The notes: generated by a model not told the origin, from the letters alone. Counted from the first letter of the stretch, positions 48,215 to 59,258 are shown. The stretch is DNA of 64,000 bases from Sthenelais limicola (GCA_942159475.1 OW804094.1:134464755-134528754); one strand, 5' to 3'. Numbers and translations: made by a program.

Positions 48215-48704
48215 TGATGATTCAGGGTGAGTAAGTTAATGAAGAATAAGTGAACGTGCCAAATAAACACAGAGGTCCATTGCAACACATTGAAGGAGAT
48301 CATAATTAGAATAATCACTTCCCCCCATATTGATCTTCAAGGGAAAAAGATGTTTAAAAGAAAACACTGCAGCCTCAGCACTAGACATTTCTGGGGAGGG
48401 ATACATTATTCACTTGGATGTTAGCACAGGCTCAGGCAACTCATCCGTCTAATTTCAATTCAAGGATGGCGTGAGCAAAGTTCGCAAGCCCTCTAGTACA
48501 CCTCCGGCATTAGAAGCTAGTTCACTCAACATGATTGCCAATTAATGCCTATCCACGTGCCCGACTATACATGATGCGCATTCACTTTCCAATATATCCT
48601 TATCACGCCCCCAACTCCCACCTCAGTAACCCCATCGGGAAATACTCCACCATCAACTGACAGAAAACAGGCCTGATCTACTGCCAGTGTTGGGCAAATA
48701 TATA

Positions 48705-49035
48705 TACAATCTCTCCCTGTCTCTCTCTATGCCTGTGTGCTTCTGTTTCTCTTTGCCTCTGTCTGCCTCTCTCTGTCTCTGTCTCTGTCCCTGTCTGTCC
48801 GTCTCTCTCCCTCTCTCTCTGTCTGCATCTGTCTACCTCTCTCTGTCTCTGTCTCTCCCTCTCTCTGTCTCTGTCTCTCCCTCTCTCTGTCTATCTAACT
48901 CTCTCTCTCTCTCTCTACATCTGTCTGCCTCTCTCCTTCTGTCTCTCTCCTTCTGTCAGTCTCTTTTCTGTCTCCGTCTCTGTCTCTGTCTCTGTCTCTC
49001 CCTCCCTCTCCCTCTGTCTTTCACTGTTTCAGTCT
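48705..49035. repeat. CT/CTGT-rich low-complexity tract
   Basis: Pyrimidine-rich CTCTCTGTCTCTGTCTC-type sequence; source of a Ser/Leu/Cys-rich spurious frame (48687-49127). Confidence 0.92.
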
Positions 49036-49621
49036 ATCTGTCTGTTCGTGTATGTGAATGTCTGTATGTGTGTGTGTATTTCGCTGTCTTTCTGCCTCCA
49101 AACATCCATGCCTACATAATGGGATAAAAGATTACAAGGAGTTCTTAAATCATATGAACATGCCCTTTTAATTTTACTTGTCAGTTTAAACTTGGTTTGA
49201 TCAACGTGTTAGAAAAGAATAAAGAAATTGAATTCCATTATAAATGATTAGTCCGTTCTATATTTAGAAAAATAAAGTTAGAATAACAAGAACCAACACT
49301 CTTAGAACTCAGTTCTCACCATTTTCCTTCATTATTCAGCCAGTTATCTGAATGTGAGCTGCAAGTGAACTAAAAATCACAAACGATCAATATAATATGT
49401 TTTGTTATTTCATTCGAGAAGATCAATAGGTAACGGTAGGTGCCATATAGGCTATGACTTTTTCAAAATGTTTCTATTTTTAGCCACATGAAAGCCTTGA
49501 ATGGTGTAAAATGCGGGTAAATGGGTAGAACATTATAAATAAATCTAGGATGCAAGGGCTTGAAGGCCATGGGATAAGAGAACTAATCAATGTTACATTA
49601 AACCAGCCCAGTTGACTATAT

Positions 49622-49861
49622 ATGGGTCAGCTTTTCAGAAAATGTACAATTTGCAGCTCCACACATTTAGGGAAATTCTACTAAATCAGGCTGAAAAATG
49701 ATGAATATCGGGTATATCTGAGTATATTTGGGATCGCATTGATTTAAAGTATCAGTTCTGTTATGTTAAACTGCATTTTGAAGCTCATTTTTGGCCTAAA
49801 ATGGGGTTATTTGAGAGGATTGGTGAAGGTGACTTGTACATTTTCTGAAAATCTGACCCAT
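49622..49861 (+). mobile_element. Family A element, copy A13
   Basis: Full length, ends ATGGGTCAGCTTTTCAG and CTGAAAATCTGACCCAT. Confidence 0.82.
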
Positions 49862-51600
49862 ATTGGCTATATAATATATTATGTTGGAAACAACTAGGTG
49901 ATTGGTTGTTGTGAACGTTAGAAAGTGAGAATTTAACTGAAAGTCAATGTACCCTACTAGGTTCAAGTGAATTTAGTTTTGATCCTTTAGAAATACCAGT
50001 TAAAGTCCTAATAAAAAGTGAAAAAACTCAACCCAACATCTCTCTTTTCAACCAAGTAATAATCTCACCTACTTGAAACTCAACCGGTTGGCAGCACCCC
50101 TCCCAACATTTCTTTATATATGTTTTAATACAAATATTGTTCGAATTTGAAAGTTATCGCTCATCCTACTTTTAAAAGAAATCTAAGTTTGAAGTCTGGC
50201 CTTTGACCATGATGATAATACATACGGCAACACGTATGTATTAATATGTATGTATGTACATGCATATTACCAGTCAAACAGGAATACAAATGAAATTACA
50301 ATGTCCAACAAATAACCTAATTTACTCTTGGCAGCCATAGTTCTTCCAGGGGGTCCCTACTGAAGCTAAATGAACTGTGGAACAAGATATAACGGAATGG
50401 CATCTTTTTATTTTTGCTTTATATACTGTATTATATTGTTTAGGCATGTACATGTATAATGTACTGTAGGCTACGCAAATATTAACATTATTTTATTTTC
50501 ATTGTTAAAAGAGATGAACGGTCCATACCGTACCGGTACACATGTGTCGTTGAGGTGAGTGCTAACATTTTAATAACTTAGGTAGCTTTAATACACACAT
50601 TATAGCATTGCCATTATTCTTCAGAAACAGAAAGCGATTGAGATACACCAAAAAATATCTTGGCTTTCCTTCCATACACCGTACACATGTAGGAGGAGGA
50701 AAGCGTATAGCTGCCATATAGGCAGATCCAATGTCAATGATGATAGATTTGGATCATAATCAAGACAAGATAAAAATAGCCCCAGTCATAAAGGCCATCG
50801 GATGCATTATATAAGTACAGGCTGCTTCCCATAGGATTTATGTAAAGATGGTAAAGAACAAGATACATAACATCTTGGAAAAGGCAGCATGGCTTAAGCT
50901 CTAACAACGAAGTGTAAAAGAGGGGAACAGTAAATAAGACTGGTCTTTGATGAGAACCTGTCACCCATAGTCTTCACTCGAACTTCCAGTTCCAAGACTG
51001 GGATGTCTGAGCAGAGCCAGAGGCAAAGCCAGAGGCAGAGGCAGCATATGAGTGATGAAGCCGATATATTTACAGGGGGAAATTAGACCATTCATAGCTT
51101 TAACTCCCTACATGTAGTTGTTACTACATGCTACGACTGTGTTTGCATTGGTAGACATGCCGGTTAAGCCAGTCCATGACGATAGAGTCAATATTTTGAC
51201 TTGTCAACATTGGAGCAAGCAACATATCTATAGACATTCTGTGAAGGCACCATAAGTATAACCCCGCCCCCGTCAGTTCACATGTTTAAGGACGAAGAGT
51301 TATAAATGCAACCATAACGGTCGTGCTGAAAGTACCAATCGACAGCCTTTCATTTCCATAATCAATAAATTGTCCCATCCCAGAGATCAAAACCCACACT
51401 CCTTCACACAATAAGAAAAACAAATACAAAGATTCCAAGGGAGTGGAACTCCACAACAGGCATGACATAGATGTCAGTTGGGCTCTACCTCTCGCTGGTC
51501 CAGTGTTGACATTGAACATGGGAAAAAATGAATTACCGTTTTATAACCAATGTTACACACGCTTTCCAGATATATCCCAGTGCCACACAACTTTAAGAAT
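49862..51600. other. Non-coding sequence, nothing recognised
   Basis: No gene signal. Contains short AGAGGCAGAGGC-type repetition near 51010. Confidence 0.45.
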
Positions 51601-51617
51601 CCAGGCTGACACTCACC

Positions 51618-51800
51618 TTAACCTTTAAGAGGAGACATGATGGTATATATCCATATCAAGTTGTTTCTATTGTGAACCGTATTCGGGTGTCGGCGCCATG
51701 TTGCCAGTAAACAGTACGATCTGCATCCCATCATGCAACGCGAGACACGAGTGGGTGGGCGGGAGATCGAGGGGGAGTCAGGGCGGGAGGGTGGGTGGGT
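51618..51800 (-). promoter_or_regulatory. Candidate promoter and leader exon for the minus-strand gene
   Basis: A GC-rich, CpG-bearing patch in AT-rich surroundings. It holds two GGGCGGG boxes (about 51755 and 51783) and, on the minus strand, an AACATGGCGCC core (51691-51705) that fits the YY1 consensus often found just inside transcription starts. A strong donor TTAAG|GTGAGT follows at 51617. If it were spliced to the acceptor at 31939, an in-frame TGA lies upstream and no in-frame ATG occurs before 31920, so it would be a non-coding leader. The link to CCDC142 is inference over a ~19.7-kb intron. Confidence 0.38.
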
Positions 51801-51869
51801 AGACCGCGTGTGAACAAATAACCTAGGCACATATAATTTTATTAGCTTCTCAAAGACCATACTTATTGT

Positions 51870-53100
51870 TATAGGTTGGCATTTAGCTTTCTGCTTAGAA
51901 TTCGAGTTGTGCTTAATGTCAATTAGTGCCTACCTGTAAATTACTCTCATATAAGGCATGAACGTGCGATATGGTCCATATAGCTAGCTGTTCATGAAAT
52001 AAATCATGCCTTTTAGTCAGTTGGTGTATTGAGGTAGGCCCTAATAATATTAGGCCTACTAGTTTTCAATTATTTATTTAATCATATTGACAATCTTAAC
52101 CTATGAGTTATATTGATACATCGAACAGGTATTCCCCAGCTAATGAACCGAAATCGTTGCGAAATACGGGGAATTGTCCCGGGGGAATTGTGCATTTCTG
52201 GCTGCAGAAGTTGTGCATAATTCAACTCGATGGAGACATCCTGGGGCATCTGGGATATGCACTACTCCCCTAAGGGCTTATAAATCTCCTTAATTCTTGA
52301 AGCAGTTCCTCCTGGGATGTATTTTTGATTCATGAAATCTCTCAGTGGCTTAAATTGTAAACTATACAAGTTTAACTTCACGATTCACCCTTTCCCTATA
52401 AGTTGTATTTTAACATCTTTGTAGGGCTATTAATTAAGGAAATTATATTAATTATTATACTACTATTGTTAATATGAGCTGTTAAGCATAAGGAGGTAGT
52501 CCTATCGTACATTTAGGAGTTAAATGATTTTTTTCTGACATTTCCTCAGTTCTAAGTAGGTTAGGCCTATGCAGTGCAGTGTTAGGCCTAGGCCTATACA
52601 TAATTAGGCGTATTGAACTGGGATGCCAGGGATCGAGTTAGGCCTGTACATGTATATACAATGTTGTAGCCTATAGATAAATCTCTACTCTGCTGTTTGC
52701 ATGACCAAACCTCGTTGCGTGCATGCACCAATAGATAGCTATAGATAAAAATGGAGGATGCATTGATATGTATCTCTCTGTGGGGCTGTAAGTGTAGGCC
52801 TAATTACATTCATTTCATCATTTGCTGAAAGAAAAACATGTGTAGGCTATGGTACCAGATATTGAAGGTGGCTTGGTTTTTTCTATGGGACACGATTTTT
52901 CCGGTTTGTGTAGGCTATACCATAGATTATATTCACGAGAATTTAACATATATTTTTCCAACCGCCTATGTATACCAGTGTAGGCCCTTATATTAACCCT
53001 CTTCGCTTTACCAAGAGGAGATGGTTGTGCCTATATGTAGTTTGTAGCCTATAGGCTATACACTGCATGTATACACTGCTAAAGTCACTGCTAATACCAA
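51870..53100. other. Intergenic segment rich in TAGGCCTA-type words
   Basis: At least ten occurrences of TAGGCCTA, TAGGCCT or TAGGCTAT and their complements in about 1.2 kb. No gene or transposon end seen. Confidence 0.6.
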
Positions 53101-53240
53101 GCGTAGCCGGAAGACCCGCTTCATGGTTGAAATCAAGAAAGTGATGACTTTCCATTTTGTTAAAATTAAAACTCTTGAATTATTATGACTTTGGCGAAAT
53201 AATGGGCTCGAGCTATCTTTCTTTCTATCTATCTATCTAT

Positions 53241-53609
53241 GATATCTATGATATCTATGATATCTATGATATCTATGATATCTATGATATCTATGATATC
53301 TATGATATCTATGATATCTATGATATCTATGATATCTATGATATCTATGATATCTATGATATCTATGATATCTATGATATCTATGATATCTATGATATCT
53401 ATGATATCTATGATATCTATGATATCTATGATATCTATGATATCTATGATATCTATGATATCTATGATATCTATGATATCTATGATATCTATGATATCTA
53501 TGATATCTATGATATCTATGATATCTATGATATCTATGATATCTATGATATCTATGATATCTATGATATCTATGATATCTATGATATCTATGATATCTAT
53601 GATATCTAT
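53241..53609. repeat. Perfect 9-bp tandem array, 41 copies
   Basis: Unit GATATCTAT repeated exactly 41 times with no visible substitution, flanked by (TCTA)n. The unit length keeps several frames open, giving IYD, ISM and RYH repeat pseudo-proteins. Confidence 0.97.
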
Positions 53610-53651
53610 TCACCTATCTATTTATCAGCACCTTTGGCACCATCTGGCTAT

Positions 53652-53735
53652 CTGTATTGTATCTATCTATCTATATCTGTCTATCTATCTATCTATCTAT
53701 CCGTCTATCTATCTATACTCTGTCTATCTATACAT
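53652..53735. repeat. (TCTA)n microsatellite, interrupted
   Basis: Continuation of the tetranucleotide repeat from which the 9-bp array probably grew. Confidence 0.9.
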
Positions 53736-53802
53736 ATATTCCCGCTTAGGCCTATATATGGATGGTGTAATTCAGTGACATAGGCTACTATAGGCATATT
53801 GC

Positions 53803-53821
53803 CGCCCCCCCCCCCCCCCCC
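53803..53821. repeat. Poly-C run
   Basis: About 18-19 C followed by GCCCGG and an 8-T run. Confidence 0.9.
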
Positions 53822-55210
53822 GCCCGGTTTTTTTTTAGCAAGAAGTTATATGTATACATGTGGGAATCTTTAGGATTTCTGTGATATTGCTGAGTCCAAC
53901 TAGATATTGTATTAATTGTGTTATACACCGGCTTTACAACACGTTAAGTTAAATTCATTTTGGGGGTGCATGGGGTGGGTGAGTGGGTGGTAAAATTAGA
54001 TACAGTATAGCAAGTTATACAGATATTAAAGTGATCAATATTGATTGACTCGTGAGTAAAATTTTGATATAAGATTGAATTAATTTGATATGGATATTGT
54101 TAGTAGTTTAGATATGATAGATACATAGATAATGGCAGATTGCCTTGAAAATCGCCAGAATTCGTTTTTAGGCGAAGTGTTTGTCTGCAATTTTTCTGTT
54201 AAATGTGAAAATAAAATTCTTTAAAAAAAAAATATGAACAGTTTTGACGTTGCAGTGTGTAATTCTAAAGAGTGGGAACTCCATTGCAATTGAAGACATA
54301 ATAGTGATCCAGTGCTAACCGTTGCTGCATGGTAAATGAACACACATATATGTACATATTTTCATCCCGCTCTTATAATTCCTGGCTGTCAACACCGCGT
54401 TAAGCTTCCATCACTCACTCACCCACTAACTCTCCTTGATTATAGTGTCTGGTTTGTTGGCCCACCCTAATTTCTTTCTCTGTTTGAGCAATGAGTATAC
54501 AGAATGGATCATTCTATACTCGTTGGTTTGAGTATATATTTATGTATAGCTAGTAATTAAAAGAGTGAGATTGAATTGTTTAAAAAAAATAACCTGCGAA
54601 GGATGAAACTGAAAAACTTATCTCTATATAGGAGTCTCATTCAAGTTGTAAGGATTATAGATCCAATAAAGGAGTATATCAATCAATGTCCCAGTCTATT
54701 CACTCAGTCTCTACAACTCTGGACGGATGGATATATTCATACCATTACTCAGCTGTCTGCATCCTTATTGCCTACATATCTTTCAGCAGACTATGAAAAC
54801 TATCCTTTCCTGGCACTGCATTTATGCGGTGTCTATATTGTATCAAGGTATTTTGTTTTCGCTAATTCTGGCAATCGTATCTTATAGACATTAGCATCCA
54901 TTCACTCTACCATTGACGTGATAATCACAGCAACCATATTATTAGGTATACTACATTATACAACTGTCAATGGTCTTCTCAAATCTGCCACATAAAGGCT
55001 ATCCTGGATTGACTTTGAGGTTCTATTCTTTCTTGATGAAGTAGGGAACAAATAAATCTAAAATAACATAAAAATCAATTGCAAATAGGCATGCAAGTGA
55101 CTTATGAACCGGACCAGGACAGTTGGACAGCTTTGTTCAGCCATAATTAAATAGAACTCCTGAATTGGACAAAAATGTAGTTGCCTCCATCTCACAGGAT
55201 AATACTATAT
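53822..55210. other. Intergenic sequence, nothing recognised
   Basis: A 103-codon plus-strand frame (54576-54887) has no recognisable motif, splice logic or composition of a gene. Confidence 0.45.
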
Positions 55211-55439
55211 ATGGGTGAAATTGCCAGAAAATGTACAATTCCCCTTCACCAATCCTCTCAAATAACCCAAATTTAAGACAAAAATGAGGTTCAAAATTCA
55301 GTTCAACACAACCAAACAGATTGTTTGAATCAGGGCAATATCAAACATACCAAGTATTCGCCATTTTTCAGCCTAATTTAGCAGAATTTACTAAATGTGT
55401 AGATTTGCCGATTGTACACTTTCTGATGATCTGACCCAT
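55211..55439 (-). mobile_element. Family A element, copy A14 (inverted)
   Basis: Opposite orientation to the other full copies; begins ATGGGTGAAATTGCCAG and ends TGATGATCTGACCCAT. Confidence 0.82.
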
Positions 55440-56694
55440 ATAGGCATTGTAACAAACCAAGAACAACTATTTTTGTGGTGCGTGTCATGATCTATGCATA
55501 AGTAATGAGTTTGCATATTAACTGAAACGCCTTCTGGCCCATGATCAGGCTATATGTAGGCTTAATGATCGAAAGTTCATTAATTAATAAACAACATACC
55601 TTTCACAATGGTCTTGTTCATATAACGGTGTACATTGGGTCATAACAAAACGCATAATTGGATTTTTTGTTATAGTATATAATCATGTTTGGAGGGTAGG
55701 CCTACTTTGCTGCTTTGATCCGGTTTTTCGTCAGTAGGCCCTACTGCATGGTATCACTGACTACCGTCATTATGCATTTGCTACCTTCAATTCAATTCAA
55801 TTAAAAAATTCGTTATTGCAGATGTTATCACAATTCGGTCGTTCTTTTCTAAAAATTAGTTCTTCCAAAGAGTGCCGCGTTTTGGTTTAGAACTTAAGAG
55901 TTGAGTTGCAAGTAAACTATCATAATAAGTTATTTTCAATCCTATCGTTAATGACATACATATTGATGTTTTTATCGTTAAAGCTGCATTCCTATGCGCC
56001 AAAATTAATACAAATCTATTTTCTTCAATTATTTCGTTCTCTGATCTTCAGCAATGCAGAGTGGAAGATTTGAAAAATAACGTGCATTTCCTCTGGTTGG
56101 TGTGAGTTCGTTTTTTTTCCCGTTCAAAGTTTCTGTTCGTTGTGAAGTTAGTTTTTTTTTATCTCTTGCAATTGTCTTTATTTCTGTATTTTGCGTGGCA
56201 AATTGGGGTAAAAATGTTAAATTGTGCCATTTATTAGTCTCATAGTAGCCATCCAATAATTTTCCATTTAATCAAAGATTCTCCAAGTTTAATAAGATGC
56301 AAACATGGTGGGATACCGATTTACATTGAAATGAATAATTGAATATTATAAATTTGAAGATGATTTACTTCTTATACACAAAGAAAAACAGGTCAAAATG
56401 TTGTATGATATTCCATCTTGGTGGCTTTCGGATGGGTTTGGAAGGAATCAACCGCCACATAGAAAATTAAAGTTATTAGAGCAAATAGAGGAAATTAGAT
56501 GGGAATGCAGCTTTAACAGTCGAATTAGTCAATTTTGTTCAAAAGTAATTTAAACCTGAAAGTGGCTCTCCAGCATATTAAACTGGGGTTCCTAATCAAC
56601 TACTAAATAAATATACAATGAATTAAATGGACGAATAAATATGCTTTAAACAAGGAATGCTTCAAATGAAACCTGATTAAATCACTGGTCATGA
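55440..56694. other. Intergenic sequence, nothing recognised
   Basis: Further TAGGCCTA-type words at 55550-55745 and a short (TTCAA)n run at 55786. No gene. Confidence 0.45.
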
Positions 56695-56834
56695 TTTGTG
56701 TTTTCCCGCCCGCGAGCCACCGTAGCGTTGTAACGCACCGTTATCCGCCAGCTGAGCAACTTTCACCATTTCCAACTTATCATCTTATGCCGCAGAACAA
56801 CACTGCCACATGTATTGTTAATAGCAAGTTCGCG
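56695..56834 (+). promoter_or_regulatory. WDR6: Candidate WDR6 promoter and non-coding first exon
   Basis: A CpG-rich patch (CCCGCCCGCGAGCC, GTAGCGTTGTAACGC) is followed by a consensus donor TTCGCG|GTAAGT at 56834/56835. The WDR6 ATG exon at 58102 begins right after a TTTTTCAG acceptor, so a leader exon is expected upstream on this strand. No in-frame ATG precedes the WDR6 start after joining. An out-of-frame ATG (56788) opens a frame that overlaps the start codon. The transcription start itself is not defined. Confidence 0.45.
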
Positions 56835-57009
56835 GTAAGTAGACCACACTTATATTTCTAATTGGATTGAAAGGTAGCACACTGTATTGTTCTGTTGCTA
56901 GCCACCCTTTTTAAAATACAGATTTATGTTCTCTGTGATAAATTTGGATGCGCCCCATTATCGCTCTAAGTACACATGACGAAACAGCACTGTCCGACTC
57001 CGATCACCA

Positions 57010-57490
57010 TTAAGTTGAGTTAGGTTCGACGAACCGGACACCAGACCTATAGGCCCCGGGACCAATAGGCCCCGGGACCTATGGGCCCAGCTCTGGACTT
57101 ATAGGCCCCAAGGCCCGCTCGCGTTGGACTTATAGGCCCCGGGATTTATAGGCCCAGAAGAATACTAAACCATACCAAAAATAACCCTAAACCTAACCCT
57201 AAATTGGTTGTCCTAAGTCATTAAAGGTAGTAGTGGACTGTCCCTAGTAAAAACTGACTAATAAAATAATTATTTGACTAAAAAAAAATATATCACTAAG
57301 TTTTGAAGCGGGGCCTATAAGTCCAAAACCCCTGTAACGGTCGGGGCCTATAAGTCCCGAGCTGGGCCCATACGTCCAAACGGCTGGGCCTACCGGGGCC
57401 CATACGTCAAATGCACGGGGCCCATACGTCTGGGCCCTTAAGTCCCGGGGCCTATACGTCCGCACCCCGGTTCGGACTAACTAACTAACC
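57010..57490. repeat. Fold-back cluster of GGACTTATAGGCCCCGGG words
   Basis: Left arm (57044-57155) has about six copies of GACTTATAGGCCCCGGG-like units; right arm (57308-57462) has seven or eight inverted units GGGGCCTATAAGTCC or GGGGCCCATACGTCC. Outermost ends GTTAGGTTCGACGAACCGG and the inverted CCGGTTCGGACTAAC pair. The AT-rich centre holds one CCCTAAACCTAACCCTAAA stretch. It lies in WDR6 intron 1. Confidence 0.85.
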
Positions 57491-57596
57491 CGATCATGGA
57501 TGTGTTCACGCCATGAATGATGTATATCATGGCATGATAGCCAGGGCCAATGTCACGATTGTTATTTCATGTAATTTGTATTCAGTACAAATATTA

Positions 57597-57931
57597 GGGA
57601 CTGTTCATAACTAACCACTGTTGGGGGGGGGGCTAGGGGGAGGGGAGAATTTGCGAAAGATTCTTGTGCAAAATTGTATGACCTCCCTTAAAATCTTGTG
57701 CACAATTTCTTGCCCCCCCCTACATCATTGTAGTTCTGAGTGTTCAAAAAAGAGATGCCCCCCCCTTTTAATTTAGAGTGCGCAAAAAAGGTGCCCCCTT
57801 CAAACATGTTCAGAGTCTGTGCAAAAAAGATGCCCCCCCCCCCCCCTCAGAGTCTGCACACAAAAAGGTGCCCCCCCCCCCTGAAAATTCTTCTCCCCCC
57901 TCCCCCTAGTGGTTAAAAATGAACAGTCCAT
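57597..57931. mobile_element. Family G inverted-repeat element with poly-C/poly-G arms
   Basis: Ends GGGACTGTTCATAACTAACC and GGTTAAAAATGAACAGTCC, then GGGGAGGGGAGAA/TTCTCCCCCCTCCCC arms and four internal GTGCCCCCCC/GATGCCCCCC units. It lies in WDR6 intron 1. Confidence 0.78.
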
Positions 57932-58108
57932 TACACAGTACGATTGCACTATTCTCAGTGGATACTGACAGTCAGACTAATGTAGACATCAAAGACAAAG
58001 CCTGGTAGATCAAAAAAAGTTTAACAGCCAATTTAACACTGAAAAAGTGAAAGCGGACACAGCGGCAAGAACTTTAATTATTCCTGCAATATATTTTTCA
58101 GGACCATC

Positions 58109-58166
58109 ATGTCTTTGATTGCTCCAATAACATCCCTCAAGTTCGTCGACGGATACTTACTCGCTG
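58109..58166 (+). CDS. WDR6: WDR6 coding exon 1
   Basis: The ATG lies 8 nt after a TTTTTCAG acceptor (exon start 58102), in the context ACCATCATGT. Nineteen codons plus one base, donor CTCGCTG|GTAATT. The phase-1 base joins exon 2 to make Gly of the LLAGEGP motif. Confidence 0.84.
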
Positions 58167-59258
58167 GTAATTACTTATCTCAATTTATGTTATAATATTA
58201 TATTGTAAAGATTGTCTTTTACCGGGGCTCGACCACCTGTAAATATATATTATATATTTTGTAATGTTATAACGTTACATTGGGTTTATAAATCTTCTCG
58301 TTATTAGGGAGGTATGTCCCTTTGGAATACTGAAGTAGACCTTTCCTAATTATTCCAGGGTCTATACATCTCCGCATGTCGGTCACTATATATGCCATTG
58401 TATAAACAAAAATGTGATGTTGGTTTTCAGGCGAGGGACCGTATTTGAATTTGTATTGCCCCCAATCAAAAGTCTTCCTCGGAAAATGCAAGGTTCTACC
58501 ATATGAAAATATTCATGGTATAACTGCAGGTTTGTAAACAGAAATGTTTTTTGATTTTGTCTATATTGTCTACTTTCTTGGGGACTATGTACAGGTTATA
58601 TGACTCCATGCTCGAAATAAATGCTAAGTCAGTTGTCGCCATTTACAATTACATCTGAGTTTACACTGGTGACATTTTACATTCACATCAGCTAACCCCT
58701 TTCTTTGTTGTTGTTGTTGTTGTTGTTGTTCTTTGTTGTTGTTGTTGTTGTTGTTGTTGTAATTTCTCATTTTCGTTCTACCACTACCCTTCAGAGGAAT
58801 AAAATTAAATACTTTCTTAAGTTCTATGTACCAGTATTACGGTAGACTTACTGTTTGCATCGAATTTGATTTACCCCTCAAATATCGTCTATAATTTCAG
58901 GACCTCTCATCCAACAAAGTCAGCAACGTCTGGTCGTTGTCTATGGCGCCAAATCTGCTGCTGTGATCAAAATACCTTCCAAGAGTCTGAACAGCAGGTA
59001 ATTAAGTCTATTGAAAAATCCGTCAACCTATATCATTCCCATTTTACCATTGAGCATCATTGATATCTAATACAGGTATATGTCAGTTAAATGTGCAAGA
59101 ATCTGTGGTTAATCCCCTTAATTTCTAACCATATATACGACAATGTATGGTTACTCTCTTTTTGTTCTCCCCGATTCAGATCCATATCCGAGATTGAAGT
59201 CAAATGTCAGCATGAGTTCGCCGACCGAATTCTTACATGTGCATGGGTCAGTGGTGGG
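58109..59258 (+). CDS. WDR6: WDR6, N-terminal part (four exons; gene continues beyond window)
   Basis: Join 58109-58166, 58431-58529, 58901-58997 and 59180-59258, which gives 111 codons with all phases matching (1,1,2,0). The start reads MSLIAPITSLKFVDGYLLAG, then EGPYLNLY, RLVVVYGAKSAAVIKI and RILTCAWVSGG. This follows the opening WD blade of human WDR6 (PVTGLECVGDRLLAGEGPDV, VFGSKGLRVVKI, WIWDARWLEGN). WDR6 is a large cytoplasmic WD-repeat protein. With FTSJ1 (yeast counterparts Trm734 and Trm7) it directs 2'-O-methylation of the wobble nucleotide of certain tRNAs. Only about a tenth of the ~1100-residue protein is present. No further exon was found between 59259 and 64000, which looks like one repeat-filled intron. 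It is transcribed away from CCDC142. Confidence 0.85.
58431..58529 (+). CDS. WDR6: WDR6 coding exon 2
   Basis: Acceptor TTGGTTTTCAG|GCGAGG, donor ACTGCAG|GTTTGT. Phase 1 in and out, 99 nt. Encodes GEGPYLNLYCPQSKVFLG and ENIHGITA. Confidence 0.84.
58705..58760. repeat. (TTG)n microsatellite
   Basis: About 18 units with one CTT interruption, in WDR6 intron 2. Confidence 0.95.
58901..58997 (+). CDS. WDR6: WDR6 coding exon 3
   Basis: Acceptor ATAATTTCAG|GACCTC, donor AACAGCAG|GTAATT. Phase 1 in, phase 2 out, 97 nt. Carries the beta-strand pair QRLVVVYGAKSAAVIKI, the best match to human WDR6 in this exon. Confidence 0.86.
59180..59258 (+). CDS. WDR6: WDR6 coding exon 4
   Basis: Acceptor CCCCGATTCAG|ATCCAT, donor GGTGGG|GTGAGT. 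Phase 2 in, phase 0 out. Encodes RSISEIEVKCQHEFADRILT and CAWVSGG, which corresponds to the human segment ending in ARWLEGN. The next exon should start with the equivalent of human IALALGHNSVVLYD and lies outside the window. Confidence 0.83.

Noticed and set aside
48687..49127. 146-codon Ser/Leu/Cys-rich frame
   Set aside because: CT-rich low-complexity DNA.
53157..53783. 208-codon plus frame of IYD repeats and its companions
   Set aside because: Produced by the 9-bp tandem array; a unit divisible by three keeps frames open on both strands.
54576..54887. 103-codon plus frame as a gene
   Set aside because: No recognisable motif, weak start context, no splice partners, AT-rich codon use like surrounding DNA.
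478..55439. Regularly occurring family A/B repeats as a CRISPR-like array
   Set aside because: Copies are 200-240 bp with inverted ends, irregular spacing and animal introns around them.
57184..57206. CCCTAA-type stretch as an interstitial telomere
   Set aside because: Fewer than three clean units; chance or part of the fold-back element.
57244..57465. 73-codon frame with repeated YGP/IGP
   Set aside because: Comes from the repeated GGGCCTATAAGTCC words, not a protein.
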